Source: Polytrichum commune (lineage: Eukaryota; Streptophyta; Polytrichopsida; Polytrichales; Polytrichaceae). Taken from it: a stretch of DNA of 64,000 nucleotides. Made by a program: the position numbers and the translations under genes. Positions 11,600 to 22,637 of the stretch are shown one piece after another (position 1 is the stretch's first letter; each line of letters opens with the position of its first letter). A model generated the notes under the pieces. That model searched no databases. It was not told where the DNA came from and saw only the letters and a list, made by a program, of their open reading frames with translations. The stretch spans positions 4,650,501-4,714,500 of the forward strand of contig OX485805.1 in assembly GCA_950295325.1 (NCBI GenBank), given 5' to 3'.

Positions 11600-13335
11600 A
11601 ATCATAAGGTCTCCAATGTCAAGTAGAAATGACCCTACCATTGCAACCCCCAAGAGTTGCCACAAGAGCTCCTCTCTCAAGTATATCAGCCCAAATCAAC
11701 CATAGACCTAATGATGACTCCTCAACGCGCTGTATGCAAATTTGAAATAGACTGGACAGATATAGAGAATCTACAGACAGACATTCAGGGAAATGACTCA
11801 ACCAAAAAATGACTCCATCTGGACAAGAAACAATAGAAAAATTAAAAAATAAACAATGAATGTGAAGAGTAGATGGAGCAACATAAACACATGTATACTG
11901 TCATACCCACCCCTACCTTTGGATGTGATATACATTTCTGTGATGTGCTCCGTGATGAACCGTTCCAGTCCATCAGGGAGCGGCAGCAGGAATAACACAT
12001 TCACCGTCTCTGCCCAGATTGTCATCCTGTACAAATACCAGGATTTTGAGGCTTGCCATCACTCTGCAATTAACAACTCGCTATGAAGCAACATTATTTC
12101 ACAATCAACGAGCCAATTGATTTCAGTCAAAGCACAATCACAAACAAAATCAATTGTAAGGTGGAAAGAGGTCAGAAGTAACTCCTTCCGTGTTCACTTG
12201 AGGATTGAACCCAGTGCATGGCCCAATCTGTGCCACCATCACCAACCCACCCTTCCCCAATAGTCCAGAAACCCCCCAGACAAGACAGATTAGCAATTAT
12301 GTTGGTATATCAAATACTGTAACCACCTCATGTCAAGAAAAATTACTAGGTATAGATTCTAAACTTTCATGAACTTGGTGAACATAAAATGTGGAATATG
12401 GTCTTGAAAACACTTGGCACAAAACACGATGTCAGAATGTGCTAAACTTTTACAAAAAAATACTCAGGAAGCCTGTCCCTGCAACACTTTCAATAGGTAG
12501 GACACCTGTCAAGAACCTATAAACATAGGTTCAGCCACGCTTGATGTCATCCATAACAGAACAAGAAAATTTCTAAGTCGAAATCAACTCTTAAAACTAT
12601 GTAAGCAACTATAGTTGTTGAAGGCACCACGTTACCGAATACCCAATTACAAAAGCAAAGACTTTCGAATAGTAATATATCTTGAGATATTTAGATTAAA
12701 ATAGCCAACTATGCGTCTGTAAATTTGTTCTTACTTTCAAAGTAACTGTACATAAAAGAGGCTTATAATCTTGCCCAGTATATATAAATGATATGGTCTC
12801 AATCTGATGTTCCCGCATCCTAGAGAAAAATAACTAGTGAGGATTCCCTACAACCGACACCTGAGTGGAACACATGTGATGTATATGCATCTTTGCATAC
12901 CAGACATGAAATGGAGCTTACCAGCCCAGGCATATCAGTTCTTCAGATCGTATGTCATGGTCGAGACCACCTGTGCAGCAATTCACCACTTTTCCTTTCA
13001 GTCACTTTCACCCTCAACATGACACGTCCACATCCTTTTGAAGGAGGGTCGACTACTACACTAAACAGGATCATCAGTTTCGCCACCTAAGGTCTAGCCA
13101 AAAAAAGAACAAAATAAACTTGGAACTTACATGATGTCAAGCATCAGCAAGAAATCCCCGCACATCGCTTTGACATCCTTTTCTGTACACCTCGCGACCT
13201 CCTGAGCACCAGCCACTTTTTGCAGAAAGGCAGTAGAAGAAAACCACAAGAACAACCCAACCAAGTCTTTTCTAGTGATTTCTACTGCCATGTTTACAGA
13301 GTGCATCATCAAAGCTATCTTAGCCAAAACCCTGC
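11600..13335 (-). other. Possible additional minus-strand exons, unrecognised
   Basis: Three minus-strand stretches look exon-like. One (about 13310-13131) is open, contains EVARCTEKDVKAMCGDF and ends at a strong donor, CAT|GTAAGTT. A second follows an acceptor TTTGTACAG near 12029, encodes WAETVNVLFLLPLPDGLERF and ends near a GGTAGGG donor at about 11919. A third, after CTGTCCAG near 11752, encodes RVEESSLGLWLIWADILER. They could be downstream exons of the 13.3-14.2 kb gene, its intron-containing 3' UTR, or a separate unidentified gene. A stretch near 12920-12975 also has acceptor and donor signals but contains a stop in the linked frame. No family was recognised, and the exon model is inference. 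Confidence 0.3.
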
Positions 13336-14226
13336 TCATCTCAAATCACTGCACGGATCAGAGCTTGTTGATTCTGTATTTTCATCCACCACGCAGCTTT
13401 CACCTCCCTCTAATCTTTGCTTAAGATCATCGACCTCCAGTTGCATAAGAAATAATCGTTCTTTCAAAGTAAGGTTCTCATCCTCCAACTGGGCTATGTG
13501 ACCATCCTGCCTGCTCACCCGTTCTTCGAAATGGACCTTGTGTTCCCTCTGAGGAACAGGGTACTCCATCTCAAACCGGCTCACATCCCGGTCGATGCGC
13601 TGCTCAAGCTGCTGGAGACTATCTGCAGAAGAGACTGGTGACTGTTCGACATTATTACACATCATCTTATCATCATCAATACCATTGTCGACGACAGTGC
13701 TACCGCTTGATCGGTCATGGTCATGGTCATGGTCATGGTCATGGTCATGGTCATGGTCATCTTCCGTGGGTCGGAGATGGATGAGGCCTGTCATAGAGCC
13801 ATAACCGTAATCTTCATAATCCAAAATAGGCTCATTTGCACCCAAATTATAACTAGAACATGCAGGGGACATGAAAAACGAAGTAGGAGAGGAGGACATG
13901 TATGATGATGCTAGTAGACCCCCTGACCTTCGCACTTGCATGAGAAAAGAGCTGTCGTTGAAAGGCGCTCTAGGGACTGTCCTAGGTACACTCATCCTCC
14001 TCTTTGGATAGTACCTTCTAGTCTTCAAACGATTTTGTTTCTGTAAATCCTTTAACCTGGGTGGATCATAACCCTGACCATTACGCCCTTTCTCTCCCTT
14101 GTCGTAAGTCTTTTTGTACCTTTGAAAATTTCTCGACCCTTTGCCCCTCCACTTGCGGTTGTTGAAAGGAGCCACGACACCCGGTTGCACCACGGGGTAC
14201 CCCATGTGGCAATTTGTAAATTCCAT
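13336..14226 (-). CDS. Unidentified plant protein with basic N-terminus, His-Asp repeat and C-terminal coiled coil
   Basis: An intron-free minus-strand frame of 296 codons from ATG 14226-14224, chosen because an in-frame TAG lies upstream and MEFTNCHMGYPV looks like a conserved N-terminus; a longer frame would need a GTG start. Residues 20-85 are rich in Lys/Arg (KWRGKGSRNFQRYKKTY, RYYPKRRMSV), suggesting nucleic-acid binding or a nuclear location. Near residues 155-172 is an alternating His-Asp tract from a hexanucleotide microsatellite. The last third has LEQRIDRDVSRFEMEYPVP and then the heptad-like IAQLEDENLTLKERLFLMQL, a likely coiled coil. I believe this resembles an uncharacterised plant family but cannot name it and assign no function. 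The leader contains a TC-rich tract, and a TATA-like box sits about 400 bp upstream of the ATG. Further exons may lie downstream. Confidence 0.75.
   Translation of the reverse strand: MEFTNCHMGYPVVQPGVVAPFNNRKWRGKGSRNFQRYKKTYDKGEKGRNGQGYDPPRLKDLQKQNRLKTRRYYPKRRMSVPRTVPRAPFNDSSFLMQVRRSGGLLASSYMSSSPTSFFMSPACSSYNLGANEPILDYEDYGYGSMTGLIHLRPTEDDHDHDHDHDHDHDHDRSSGSTVVDNGIDDDKMMCNNVEQSPVSSADSLQQLEQRIDRDVSRFEMEYPVPQREHKVHFEERVSRQDGHIAQLEDENLTLKERLFLMQLEVDDLKQRLEGGESCVVDENTESTSSDPCSDLR
13713..13760 (-). repeat. (GACCAT)n coding microsatellite encoding a His-Asp tract
   Basis: About eight uninterrupted GACCAT hexamers on the minus strand stay in frame within the preceding gene and translate as alternating Asp and His. 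Because the unit is a multiple of three, length changes would not shift the frame. Confidence 0.95.
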
Positions 14227-14419
14227 TTGCGGCAAAGCAAAGCTGTAGACTGCACACACGGCTGGCTACCTTGTTGATGACGCAGTCTAACACCTCCACG
14301 TCCGTTACGAACCAATACAACACGATGTATGCAAGACCAGCAAACCAACAAATGCTACCGATCTCACAATACGCCTCTGCAATGAAGTAGAAAAGATTGC
14401 ACACGCTGTCTCTCTGTTT

Positions 14420-14443
14420 CTCTCTCTCTCTCTCTCTCTCTCG
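14420..14443 (-). repeat. (GA)n/(TC)n tract in the presumed 5' leader
   Basis: A short dinucleotide run upstream of the coiled-coil gene; on the transcribed strand it reads GAGAGA, common in plant 5' leaders. Confidence 0.7.
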
Positions 14444-14625
14444 ACCTTTCTTATACTGAAGAAGTGGTTGCTGCACAACAACGTTGCGACTGCTTACTTG
14501 TCCAACTCAAGGCAACGGATAAACTCCCAAGTTTCGAGATGATTTCTCTTGAAATGCTCTGTAATATGAAAGGTGTGATACACTTTAGAAGATGACTATT
14601 AGCCCCAGCACAAGGCAAGCACTCT

Positions 14626-14632
14626 CTTTATA
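14626..14632 (-). promoter_or_regulatory. Candidate TATA box for the 13.3-14.2 kb gene
   Basis: The minus strand reads GCGTATAAAGAGAG. It is the best TATA match upstream of the ATG and would place transcription start near 14600, giving a leader of about 370 bases (possibly with an intron, since an acceptor-like CATTGCAG lies near 14374). Confidence 0.4.
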
Positions 14633-14639
14633 CGCGTTT

Positions 14640-15704
14640 AAAAACTTGCAAGACACTCAAAACGATGACAAGCAACCCTCGAGGGAGACGCAAAGAGCGT
14701 GAACAGGTTTTTTGTTTTTAAGGAACAAGTCAGTCACACAACTACGACGGTGTGCGACTAGGGTTTGACGGCATATTCAATTCACTGAACGGCCGGTCAC
14801 GAAACTTATACCGAAAGGCAGGCCAGACAAAGTCTGGATGGACAGGGGTAGAACGATGATGTTGCGGCGAAGTGTCGGATGGGGAGATGGGCAGATGATG
14901 GTTGTTGGGGTTTGGAACCTTGGAGTACGCAGCACGGGAGCGACACAAAGAGCGCAGCAGGCGTCGAGGAAGACGACGAGGCCACCGCACCGCTTTCCTT
15001 GATATGGCCGCCCGGGGTCCACCACGGCTACGTGGCAACTGACGTGGCAACCTTACTTCTCGCATAACCCTACACCCCAACCAATTGAGTAAGTGAAAGT
15101 GTAAGTTAACACACACAATGGGCGCCCAATTCAACTTTGTTTTGTGACTTCAAGCCCGAGAAGAAAGAAATGACGCTTACAAGAGATGAAGCACCCTATT
15201 TATGTATCTCGTAAAAGTAAAATATCTCAAGTCACAAAGAAAAAGTAAAAGCATGTCAAGGAACTATAAAGTAAAAAAAAAAATTAAAGGAATTTTTCTT
15301 TAGATTTATAATAATCAAAAAGTTAAACCTTTTGAGGTTTCAAAAAGATTTTTTTAAAAAAGGTTTGAAAGGCCTTTTTATCCAGGCCTAAATATGTCAT
15401 ATGGAGGGATTTAAGATGTAAGATGTAATATTGTTATTTTTAAGCTTTAATTATTGTAAGTTGTCATGTTTGAAATTAGTGGATTACCATATACATTGTT
15501 ATTGTTTGGGGTATACATATTTGGGAACTGGGTGATTAGGAGCAACTTATCTCATATATGATTTAGAGTCAAATGCATATCATGTATATCTACTCACATG
15601 TGATTCTATTTTAATCTCACACGGAAATTATAGTTTGGTGTCAAAGAAGTTAAACCACGAAGCAATCTAACCTCTTAGATAACTTGACTTTAGTGGCATT
15701 ATTC
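14640..15704. other. GC-richer upstream region, then AT-rich; no gene
   Basis: 14740-15060 is relatively GC-rich and open in several frames but shows no domain; it includes two CACGTGGC/ACGTGGCA-like motifs near 15026-15045 and may be promoter of the minus-strand gene. From 15140 the sequence is AT-rich and featureless. Confidence 0.35.
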
Positions 15705-15945
15705 TTAAGAACTACACTAAATATTGTATTTCATGTCGCTATACAATTGAGTTACAGAATGCTATACATTTCTATTTTTAAACGTAATTTTTAATCAAGT
15801 AAAGATGTTCGTGTTCTATAATGTCCAAACAACCAATTCGACCGTTGTTGGCAAAACTCTAGATATATAATAATTAGTTATAGCATTGCATAATTCCCAA
15901 TAATAAGTGACACTAAATACATTATGTATTGTAGTGTTTTACGTG
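15705..15945. mobile_element. Diverged TAGTGTC-family element (copy F)
   Basis: Begins ACTACACTAAATATTGTATT and ends GTGACACTAAATACATTATG, the same terminal motif as the neighbouring 16.0 kb copy, but with a shorter, different interior. Confidence 0.5.
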
Positions 15946-16001
15946 TTAAATGTCGCCCATGCTATGAGATAAGACAAACCTTTCATGACATGATACAAAG
16001 T

Positions 16002-16369
16002 CTACACTACATATTGTATTTAGTGTCACCAATTCTACTTGTCTTGCTCAATACTAATTGTAAACTACGGTGTAGTGTCACCAACACCAAATGTTAAACT
16101 TAGCATTATTTGTCACTCTTTGTGAATTTTTTGGGGGATTATAGATTTACATTATTGCAATTATTGTCACCTACCAAGTGTTTTTTCATCCAAGTTTCAA
16201 TCATCCATGACAATGTTTCATCACAAGCTGTTGAGAAGAGAAGGCAGGGTTTTGGCCAATGGATGAACTCATCCATCAGCCATGACAATATTCATAAGAA
16301 GCGTCATTCGAAAAGGTACCATAGTGACATAAAATACCAAAGGACACTAAATATCATATTTAGTGTAGT
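16002..16369 (+). mobile_element. TAGTGTC-family MITE copy C (best preserved)
   Basis: Both termini are about 26 bp, inverted relative to each other, and read CTACACTANATATNNTATTT then AGTGTC. Each terminus is itself nearly palindromic. The interior contains TCATCCATGACAATGTTTCA and CAATGGATGAACTCATCCAT blocks that recur inverted in the 37.9 kb copy. No transposase; superfamily undetermined because the TSD is not clear. Confidence 0.75.
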
Positions 16370-16591
16370 TATCTTCTCCTAAAATAGGGACTTTGCAACT
16401 TAAAATCCCTCAAAAACCACTCAAAAACCACTTCCATGTAAGCGCATGCCAACAAGGATAGAAGTTGCTAGTTGCCCATTGTCAAATATTCATGATACAT
16501 CCCTTAGCTACTACGTAAGTGAAAAAAAAACCATCGGTTTAAAAACATCTCCCCTTCCCTACTCTTAAGGTTAATTCATAATTACTTCTAA

Positions 16592-17073
16592 GGGTTGCTT
16601 CGCAGTATGGCCAAAGGTCGAGAGGCCGTTGATTTCCACCAATCAAATTGCAAGAAACCAAGAATTCGGTCTTTTGACCCTTCACACTACATGCTCAAGT
16701 CCAAAGGTTGTCGTAATTTAAAATGCCTACATGGCAATACTTCTTGAACAAGGCGACAAACTCTCGAAGGAAGTTTGGGTTGAACAAGAATGAAAACCCA
16801 AACTATGGTCAAGAGGCCATTGATTTTTTTTTTTCATAATGTTTTTCAAAACTAACAAGATCTTGACCGTTAGATTGGAGGGGGTGTTTTGGTCAAGGAA
16901 TAAAGTGGGATGCTCCTTCTTCCTTTGGACTTTGGACCTTGGGCTTGGCCTTTGGAGGCTTCACACTATGCCCGGCCGAAGGCTCCACTTACTATATTTT
17001 ATTGACCATTTTCAGCCCATTTCTTTGGACTCTCAACAAAGTTTGGCCATCCCATTCCACGGCCTCTTGACTT
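16592..17073. mobile_element. Dispersed element of the GGGCCGCTTCACAC family (copy 2)
   Basis: Starts after TAA with GGGTTGCTTCGCAGTATGGCC and follows the 6004 copy block by block (GGTCGAGAGGCCGT, CCACCAATCAAAT, CCCAAACTATGGTC, GACCGTTAGATTGGAGGGG). A second internal GGCTTCACACTATGCCCGG lies at 16952, and a right edge near 17073 (GGCCTCTTGAC followed by TTA) is tentative. Confidence 0.55.
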
Positions 17074-17704
17074 AGAATGCGTAGACAAGGCAACGGGTTA
17101 ACGATTTTTTTAAGTCACGGAAACCGAAAGCTTAAAATATGGCACCTTCTTCATGGTTGACATTTATCTATTGAAAGGTAAAAGATACATATAAAGATTG
17201 TTTTGGAATGATATGAACTTCAACACATAAAATCTTCATGTCTATGTATGAAATCTAAAGGTAGGTTTTCATGACAGCGAAGTTCTGAACAATTTTTAAG
17301 ATACTTTGCTTCTGGAGTTTCAAATAAAATTTGGACAAAAAATAATAAGCAGTTTATAGTTTTAATTTATAAATTGATTCAAATCAGTAGCACAAAAATT
17401 TGTATTTCAAAGTATATCGTATGAATGACATTCGGACTCAACTATGTTTCAATTATTGCAATTGGATTGTTGTTTAGTTGATTGACAATTATTTATTGAA
17501 AGTTGCTTTTACATTAATTTATATCTTCTTCTTCTCCTGACTGCGAGGGAGTGGGAGGGCACCAACCATTGCTCCAACTAATACATGCCCACTTGCAAAA
17601 AAAAATTGATATAAAAAATAACTCCCAAATTCAAATTCAAATTCACTTGTTTTTCATGTACCTGTAAATCCAATAATTGTTTAACCTGCCCAATTGGAGG
17701 TAGT

Positions 17705-17775
17705 GGGCAGGTGCTCCGACCAACTAGTTGCAAAGAGGGGGGGGGTGCCTTGCAACCAGTCGACCAGAGCACCTA
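17705..17775. repeat. Imperfect inverted repeat around a G-run
   Basis: GTGCTCCGACCAACTAGTTG pairs imperfectly with CAACCAGTCGACCAGAGCAC across a short loop with a run of eight or more G. Confidence 0.6.
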
Positions 17776-19574
17776 TGGGGCTTTGTCCCCAGCTCCTTGG
17801 TTGGCCGTGCGCCTGCTCTAGGGGCTTCAGACCGAGGGGAGTAGCTGGCTGGGACATTAATTGATCCCCCTAATGTGGCATTGCTTTCACTGAGGCCATT
17901 AATTCAAAAGGGCTAAAGGACAAGCAATTGTGCTAGTAAACATACTAGGGCCAAAGGCTCAGGTCCAAACAAATGGTAAGTTCACCATGTCATGAAACTC
18001 ACTAAAGCTAAGGATTAAGGTCAAAACACCACAGTGGATGTGATGACAACTTTTTCATGGCCCAATAAACGATCCACTTCAAAGGTACATTAAAGTGTGG
18101 GTGGGAAATTGGCACGGAAATAACAAAAAGTTGGCCACTTTTATTGTTTAGTAACACCTTACATTAAACAAATAGCCATGCTACATCACAAGTAGATTCA
18201 AATAAAACACTCACTCACGTCAATTCATCAATAGAAAAACCATTGATTTTGGTCCACACTAATTTTATTCTAGAGACGACATGGGTTCAAATCAACATGG
18301 TTCACATTAAGTCTCATCATGAGAATTATACTTTTGACCTCTGAAATTTTATTTTGACCCACACTAATAAGACTCTAGCTCGGATGTAGTCGGACAAAAT
18401 ATTGGGGGTAAACTTTGGGGGATAAAGAGTATTTTAGAGTAGACCACATTAATATAAGAGTAGCTTGGATTGAGGTGGATAATATAGTGCGATCATGTGT
18501 CAACAACACATGTTTACCACTTGGCACTACAATAGTAATTCATTACGTTCAAGTCATTCATGCATGAAGTTGGTATTATCTTTGTGCCACCGATACTTTG
18601 CTTCAACAAAATATTATTATCAAGTAAGTATTGAAAAGTTAACAATTTTAAACTAATACTTTCTTCATGTTGCACATTATTAGAGAGAGAGAGAGAGAGT
18701 CGGCATGAATGAGGGACGTTTCACCTTGATCATAATTGCAAGTTCATGTGTGAACCCAAAATGGATTTATTGAGCAAGGGTAAGATGCAACAAAATTATG
18801 TAATGGACATCCATAAATCTTTACCCTTGACCACCCTTAATTGCTCCTAGGTGCATTCCAAGGGACTTGGAGCTTTCATACTCAATGTTGAGAACGATTG
18901 AGCCCACTAGGTATCACCAATGATGTTTTTTTTTGCCAAAACCGATTGACCACTTGTATGTGGAAGCCAACTCCACAATGAAATTGTGGGAAGAAAAATC
19001 TCTTCATTTCAACAAAATTCGAGAAGATCCAAATGTCGCAAGGTTGAAGTTTTTGTGTTGGGTAAGTACACTGTTGTATGATTTATTGTGTCGTTAAAAT
19101 TGTTGTGTCATGTTAATTAGAGTGGTTTGTTGTGACTTATAGCAACGAGTGCCATGTGATACTACCCTCTCTAGCTGCCACCCAACGAGTGCAAGACAAT
19201 CAATGTGAGCTAATGATGAGTAGTGTGGAGCCACACCGAATCAAGTATTAGTGTAATGAATATCTAAAATTAGTGACAATTTTAGACGGTGAGTCGACAA
19301 AGATCCTAGATGAATAGGTGCCTTAAGTACATGTTCTTTGTACATGGGGGGTTTCCTAGACCCTCCACTTGACTACACAAATTAATTCAACCAATGGGGA
19401 GAGAGAAGTGAAGGGGAAGAAACATTTGTAAGAGAGAAAGGAAGGTGTGGCCATGCAATGATTTTTATCCGGCTATGCATTTGTGATTTGAGATTCTAAA
19501 CATAAATATTAGAATATTCATTGGTTATTCCATGTTTTTATGGACGAAATATCTAGAAATGTTTTGAAACAAGA
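17776..19574. other. Intergenic, no gene; one dispersed repeat block
   Basis: 18660-18800 holds an AGAG microsatellite followed by GAGGGACGTTTCACCTTGAT, also found diverged at 44890-45010. No exon was recognised. Confidence 0.35.
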
Positions 19575-19900
19575 AAACGGTAGAACCGTGAGGCTCTGTC
19601 CTTTACTATGAAAGACTACAATTATAGTTGTCCACTTTGCTCATGCCAATCCGTGGCTATTTACTATACCAAACCTTTCTTGGATTTTGTGCACCTTCTT
19701 CTCAAATGCAGGTCAAGGATTTTGATATCACCCGAAATTTTTAGAATAAATAATCAAGAACTGCCGAAATAACTATAGTTAACTAGATTACTTTCAATGC
19801 ATTTTAGGGAGCAATTATAGTTCTATATATACACATACACATACACACACACATATATATACATATACATATACATACATACACATACACATACACATAC

Positions 19901-19933
<33 letters not shown>

Positions 19934-20090
19934 CATATAATTATAGTTAACATCCACATTAAATAAAGTGGACCAAAAATAACAAGAACAAGTAACGTCC
20001 AAGTGTGAACGCAAAGTGGTTAGGAAATTTGCTCTTGAAACGAAGAAGTTGATGCATAGCCTCTGTCCTATAAACAGAGCCAATAAACAC
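19575..20090. repeat. Dispersed repeat of about 500 bp, inverted copy at 62.6-63.0 kb
   Basis: Blocks in order: AACCGTGAGGCTCTGTCC, GAAAGACTACAATTATAGTT, GGATTTTGTGCACC, AGTGGACCAAAAATAACAAG, CGTCCAAGTGTGAACGCAAA and GGTTAGGAAATTTGCTC. All recur in reverse order and complement at 62615-63010. The middle holds a long CATA/TA microsatellite here but only a short one in the other copy. Confidence 0.85.
19824..19945. repeat. (CATA)n/(CACATA)n/(TA)n compound microsatellite
   Basis: Over 110 bp of ACATAC, ACACAT and ATAC repeats inside the dispersed repeat; the other family copy lacks this expansion. Confidence 0.9.
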
Positions 20091-21009
20091 AAGTTTGGAC
20101 ACAATTGCCAATTGTTGGATGATTGCGTACACAAATTGGATGAAAATTTGCATAACCATCCATATGTGGCTTCGTCGCTCCAATAGTTGTAGCCAATGCT
20201 CCTCTCTTGAAAACTTGAAATTGAAAGTCACTATTGCCAAGGGGGAGAGGAAGGGACGTGATATTAAAATTGGCCCACTAACCTCGAGGGTTTATCTAGA
20301 GTAGTAATGAAATGCTAGATGTTTGACAAGTGGCCGTCTCACCTTGAAGCTCAAGGTGGTGCTCACCACCACAAACCTACATTCAAGCAATGCCTCTTGA
20401 TTCTCTTGACAATGATATCTTCTTCGAGTTTCGGGTCATCAGGTGGGGGAGCTCAATCTTCTGGATGCATGCGACTTTGCATAGATTTCAGTATACATAT
20501 ATTTTCCATTTACAATTTCTTCATTTTGACAGGCAATCTTGTGACTGTACACAATTGTAATATTCAGCTGGGGGGTAGGAAACTTTGACTTAGAAATTCC
20601 ATGACATATTGAGATACGATTCACGCATTTCAAGCTGCAATTGCCTTCCTACACTGAAAGAGATTGTCACCATAAGAATCAGATTACTCCAAGTACCCAA
20701 CTCCAAAGCATCTGGAACAGGTGTGGTTATGTGGTTGAGTAGTTGGAAGTTGCTATTGTCATGGTGCCAAAATCGGCTTTCCACACAAAAACGAATGATG
20801 GTTTCCCAGTCAATATAGTAGTATTATTCAGCTTCTTCTATCAGGAACTTTATTAATTTATGCTAAATAATTTTTTTGCAAATTTGGATAAAACGGAAAC
20901 AGTGTAAGGAAGGTCAATATATGCTTTTTTTTGTTAAATGTGCAGGTCTAAGGAGTATGATACATAAAACTGTATGCAGAATATTGGAGCATAAAGGAGG
21001 CAGGGCGAG
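20091..21009. other. No gene supported
   Basis: Short open frames on both strands carry no recognisable domain. The sequence just before 21010 may be the decayed upstream part of the PPR relic. Confidence 0.3.
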
Positions 21010-21285
21010 TTTATAATGGAAATCAGCAATCATGATGTCATTTCCTGGAATGTGATGATTGGTGCATATGCAGAAGTTGTTTTTGACGCTAGGTTAAAGC
21101 ATATGCATTCTCATAATGAAATCGCAAAGGCTTCAATCCAAAAGCCATGGTGTTGAAGAAGAGTATCCTGTATGCATGCGTTGAAGAAGAGGGCTTTGGG
21201 TTGGGTGAAGTAGGTTCACAGGTAACTCCTGGGAGCACATCTATAGTTTGATATACATATGAGCACACATGTAAGTCATGCAAAG
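21010..21285 (+). pseudogene. Fragment of a pentatricopeptide-repeat (PPR) protein gene
   Basis: The plus strand from 21016 reads NHDVISWNVMIGAYAE, a near-consensus PPR segment (compare the usual pattern VSWNAMIxGYAQ). After a gap, another frame (from about 21118) reads GFNPKAMVLKKSILYACVEE and GFGLGEVGSQ, matching the next part of a PPR/L-type repeat (F.P..V....L.AC). Frame changes and stops separate the pieces, and no long PPR reading frame surrounds them. Intact members act in organelle RNA editing or processing; this copy is not functional. The PPR identity is firm at motif level; the subclass is inferred. Confidence 0.75.
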
Positions 21286-22034
21286 AGTGGCATTGTTTGT
21301 GAGCAGCACTTCAACAATTCAAAACATATTCAACTTCATTGCCAAAAATAGAAAGTTCAACTCTCATGTTCATCATTTGGATTTGCCTACCTACATATAT
21401 TAAAATCTTCAAGATCAGATTGGTTGAAATAAACAAACAACCAAGAGTGTCCATTCAAAGCATATGCAGAATAGTTACTGTATTGATATGTACAAATAGG
21501 TATTTGCGACATGGATTAGGTAGGACTCCCCTGTTGACCTTTTTGAGCATCCGACATGCTCCAAAACATACTGAAACACCCAGACTGCACAAAGTGAGAA
21601 AATTGTTGCCATAGCACTTTCTACCAACTGAGTTCCCATCAGACACAGTCAAAAAGGACCCCATGACTAGCAGCTCGACTAACAAGTGCTCGGTGGTTTG
21701 ACACCGATAGCTTAATTTCAAATGAACTTCTGCAAGTGCATCCAATAATGACATCGCAACAATTGCGATGAAATCTCTACAATATTGCCATTGACATCTA
21801 TTTCTCTTGGAAAGGCAACTAAACAAGACATACAAGCTCTTCCACGATGCAACACAAACAAGTACAACATCAGAGCCCAGAACCTGCATTCATAGATTCA
21901 ACCTACACATATGCAATCTGGTGAATACGCAGCAAGGTCACTGTGGCAAATGCACGACCTTGTCAATTTCAATCCAACTATTGCATTTTCAACATCATCA
22001 GGGGTGGCATCACTGACGTTACCACCAAATCCTA
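21286..22034. other. No gene supported
   Basis: A minus-strand frame of 144 codons (21455-21889) is open but shows no known domain and has no clear start context; I do not call it. Confidence 0.3.
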
Positions 22035-22637
22035 CATCCAGGATCAGCTCCGAGCAATAACTTACAGATCCTTCTGTTGATCAAAGCCTCCGATGCTTAG
22101 TATAAATGCTGCAGAAATAAATCTGTGCCTTCCAATCATCATCAAAAGCCTGTTCTCCAGCTACCGATTTCGGGAATTGTGCAGCAGAACAAATTGAAGC
22201 ATAATTTCTGAGAACTTTTTTCTGATGCAAGTGATTTCCACATGCAAATAGGCCTAAATATTGGGAGAGGCTGGATTCAACAAGCTTCCCACCATTCCCA
22301 CTTAAAACTAAAAAATCTCTACAAGAAAAACCCTAGCATTAACTTGTTCTCAACACCAAGTTGGTATGGAGGCAAATTCCACTTTCTACATGGTTGGACA
22401 TTTTGATGCTAGGATGAGAAGATAGATCCAGTAGCAAAGTTGTAAATGCTAAGTGAAGATGATAAAGGTCGGGAATGAAAGGAGAAGTAAAACTAGAATG
22501 ACAGACTCGAATGTAGGGTCCAGAAACAGATGGGTTCCACTACGAATCCTCTCTTACGTGGAAAAGAAGCTGGCTCGCATTGATGATGAGATGAATTGAA
22601 TTGGTGAGCTTGCTTACAAGAAATGTGCAAGGCAAAC

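Noticed and set aside
14742-15134. 130-codon minus-strand frame upstream of the coiled-coil gene
   Set aside because: Arg/Pro/Ser composition typical of a GC-rich stretch read in a random frame; no homologous motif.
19823-20134. 103-codon minus-strand frame ending in Tyr/Val/Cys repeats
   Set aside because: It is translated microsatellite inside a dispersed repeat.
21455-21889. 144-codon minus-strand frame
   Set aside because: No known domain, no splice or promoter support, and near sequence with many broken frames.
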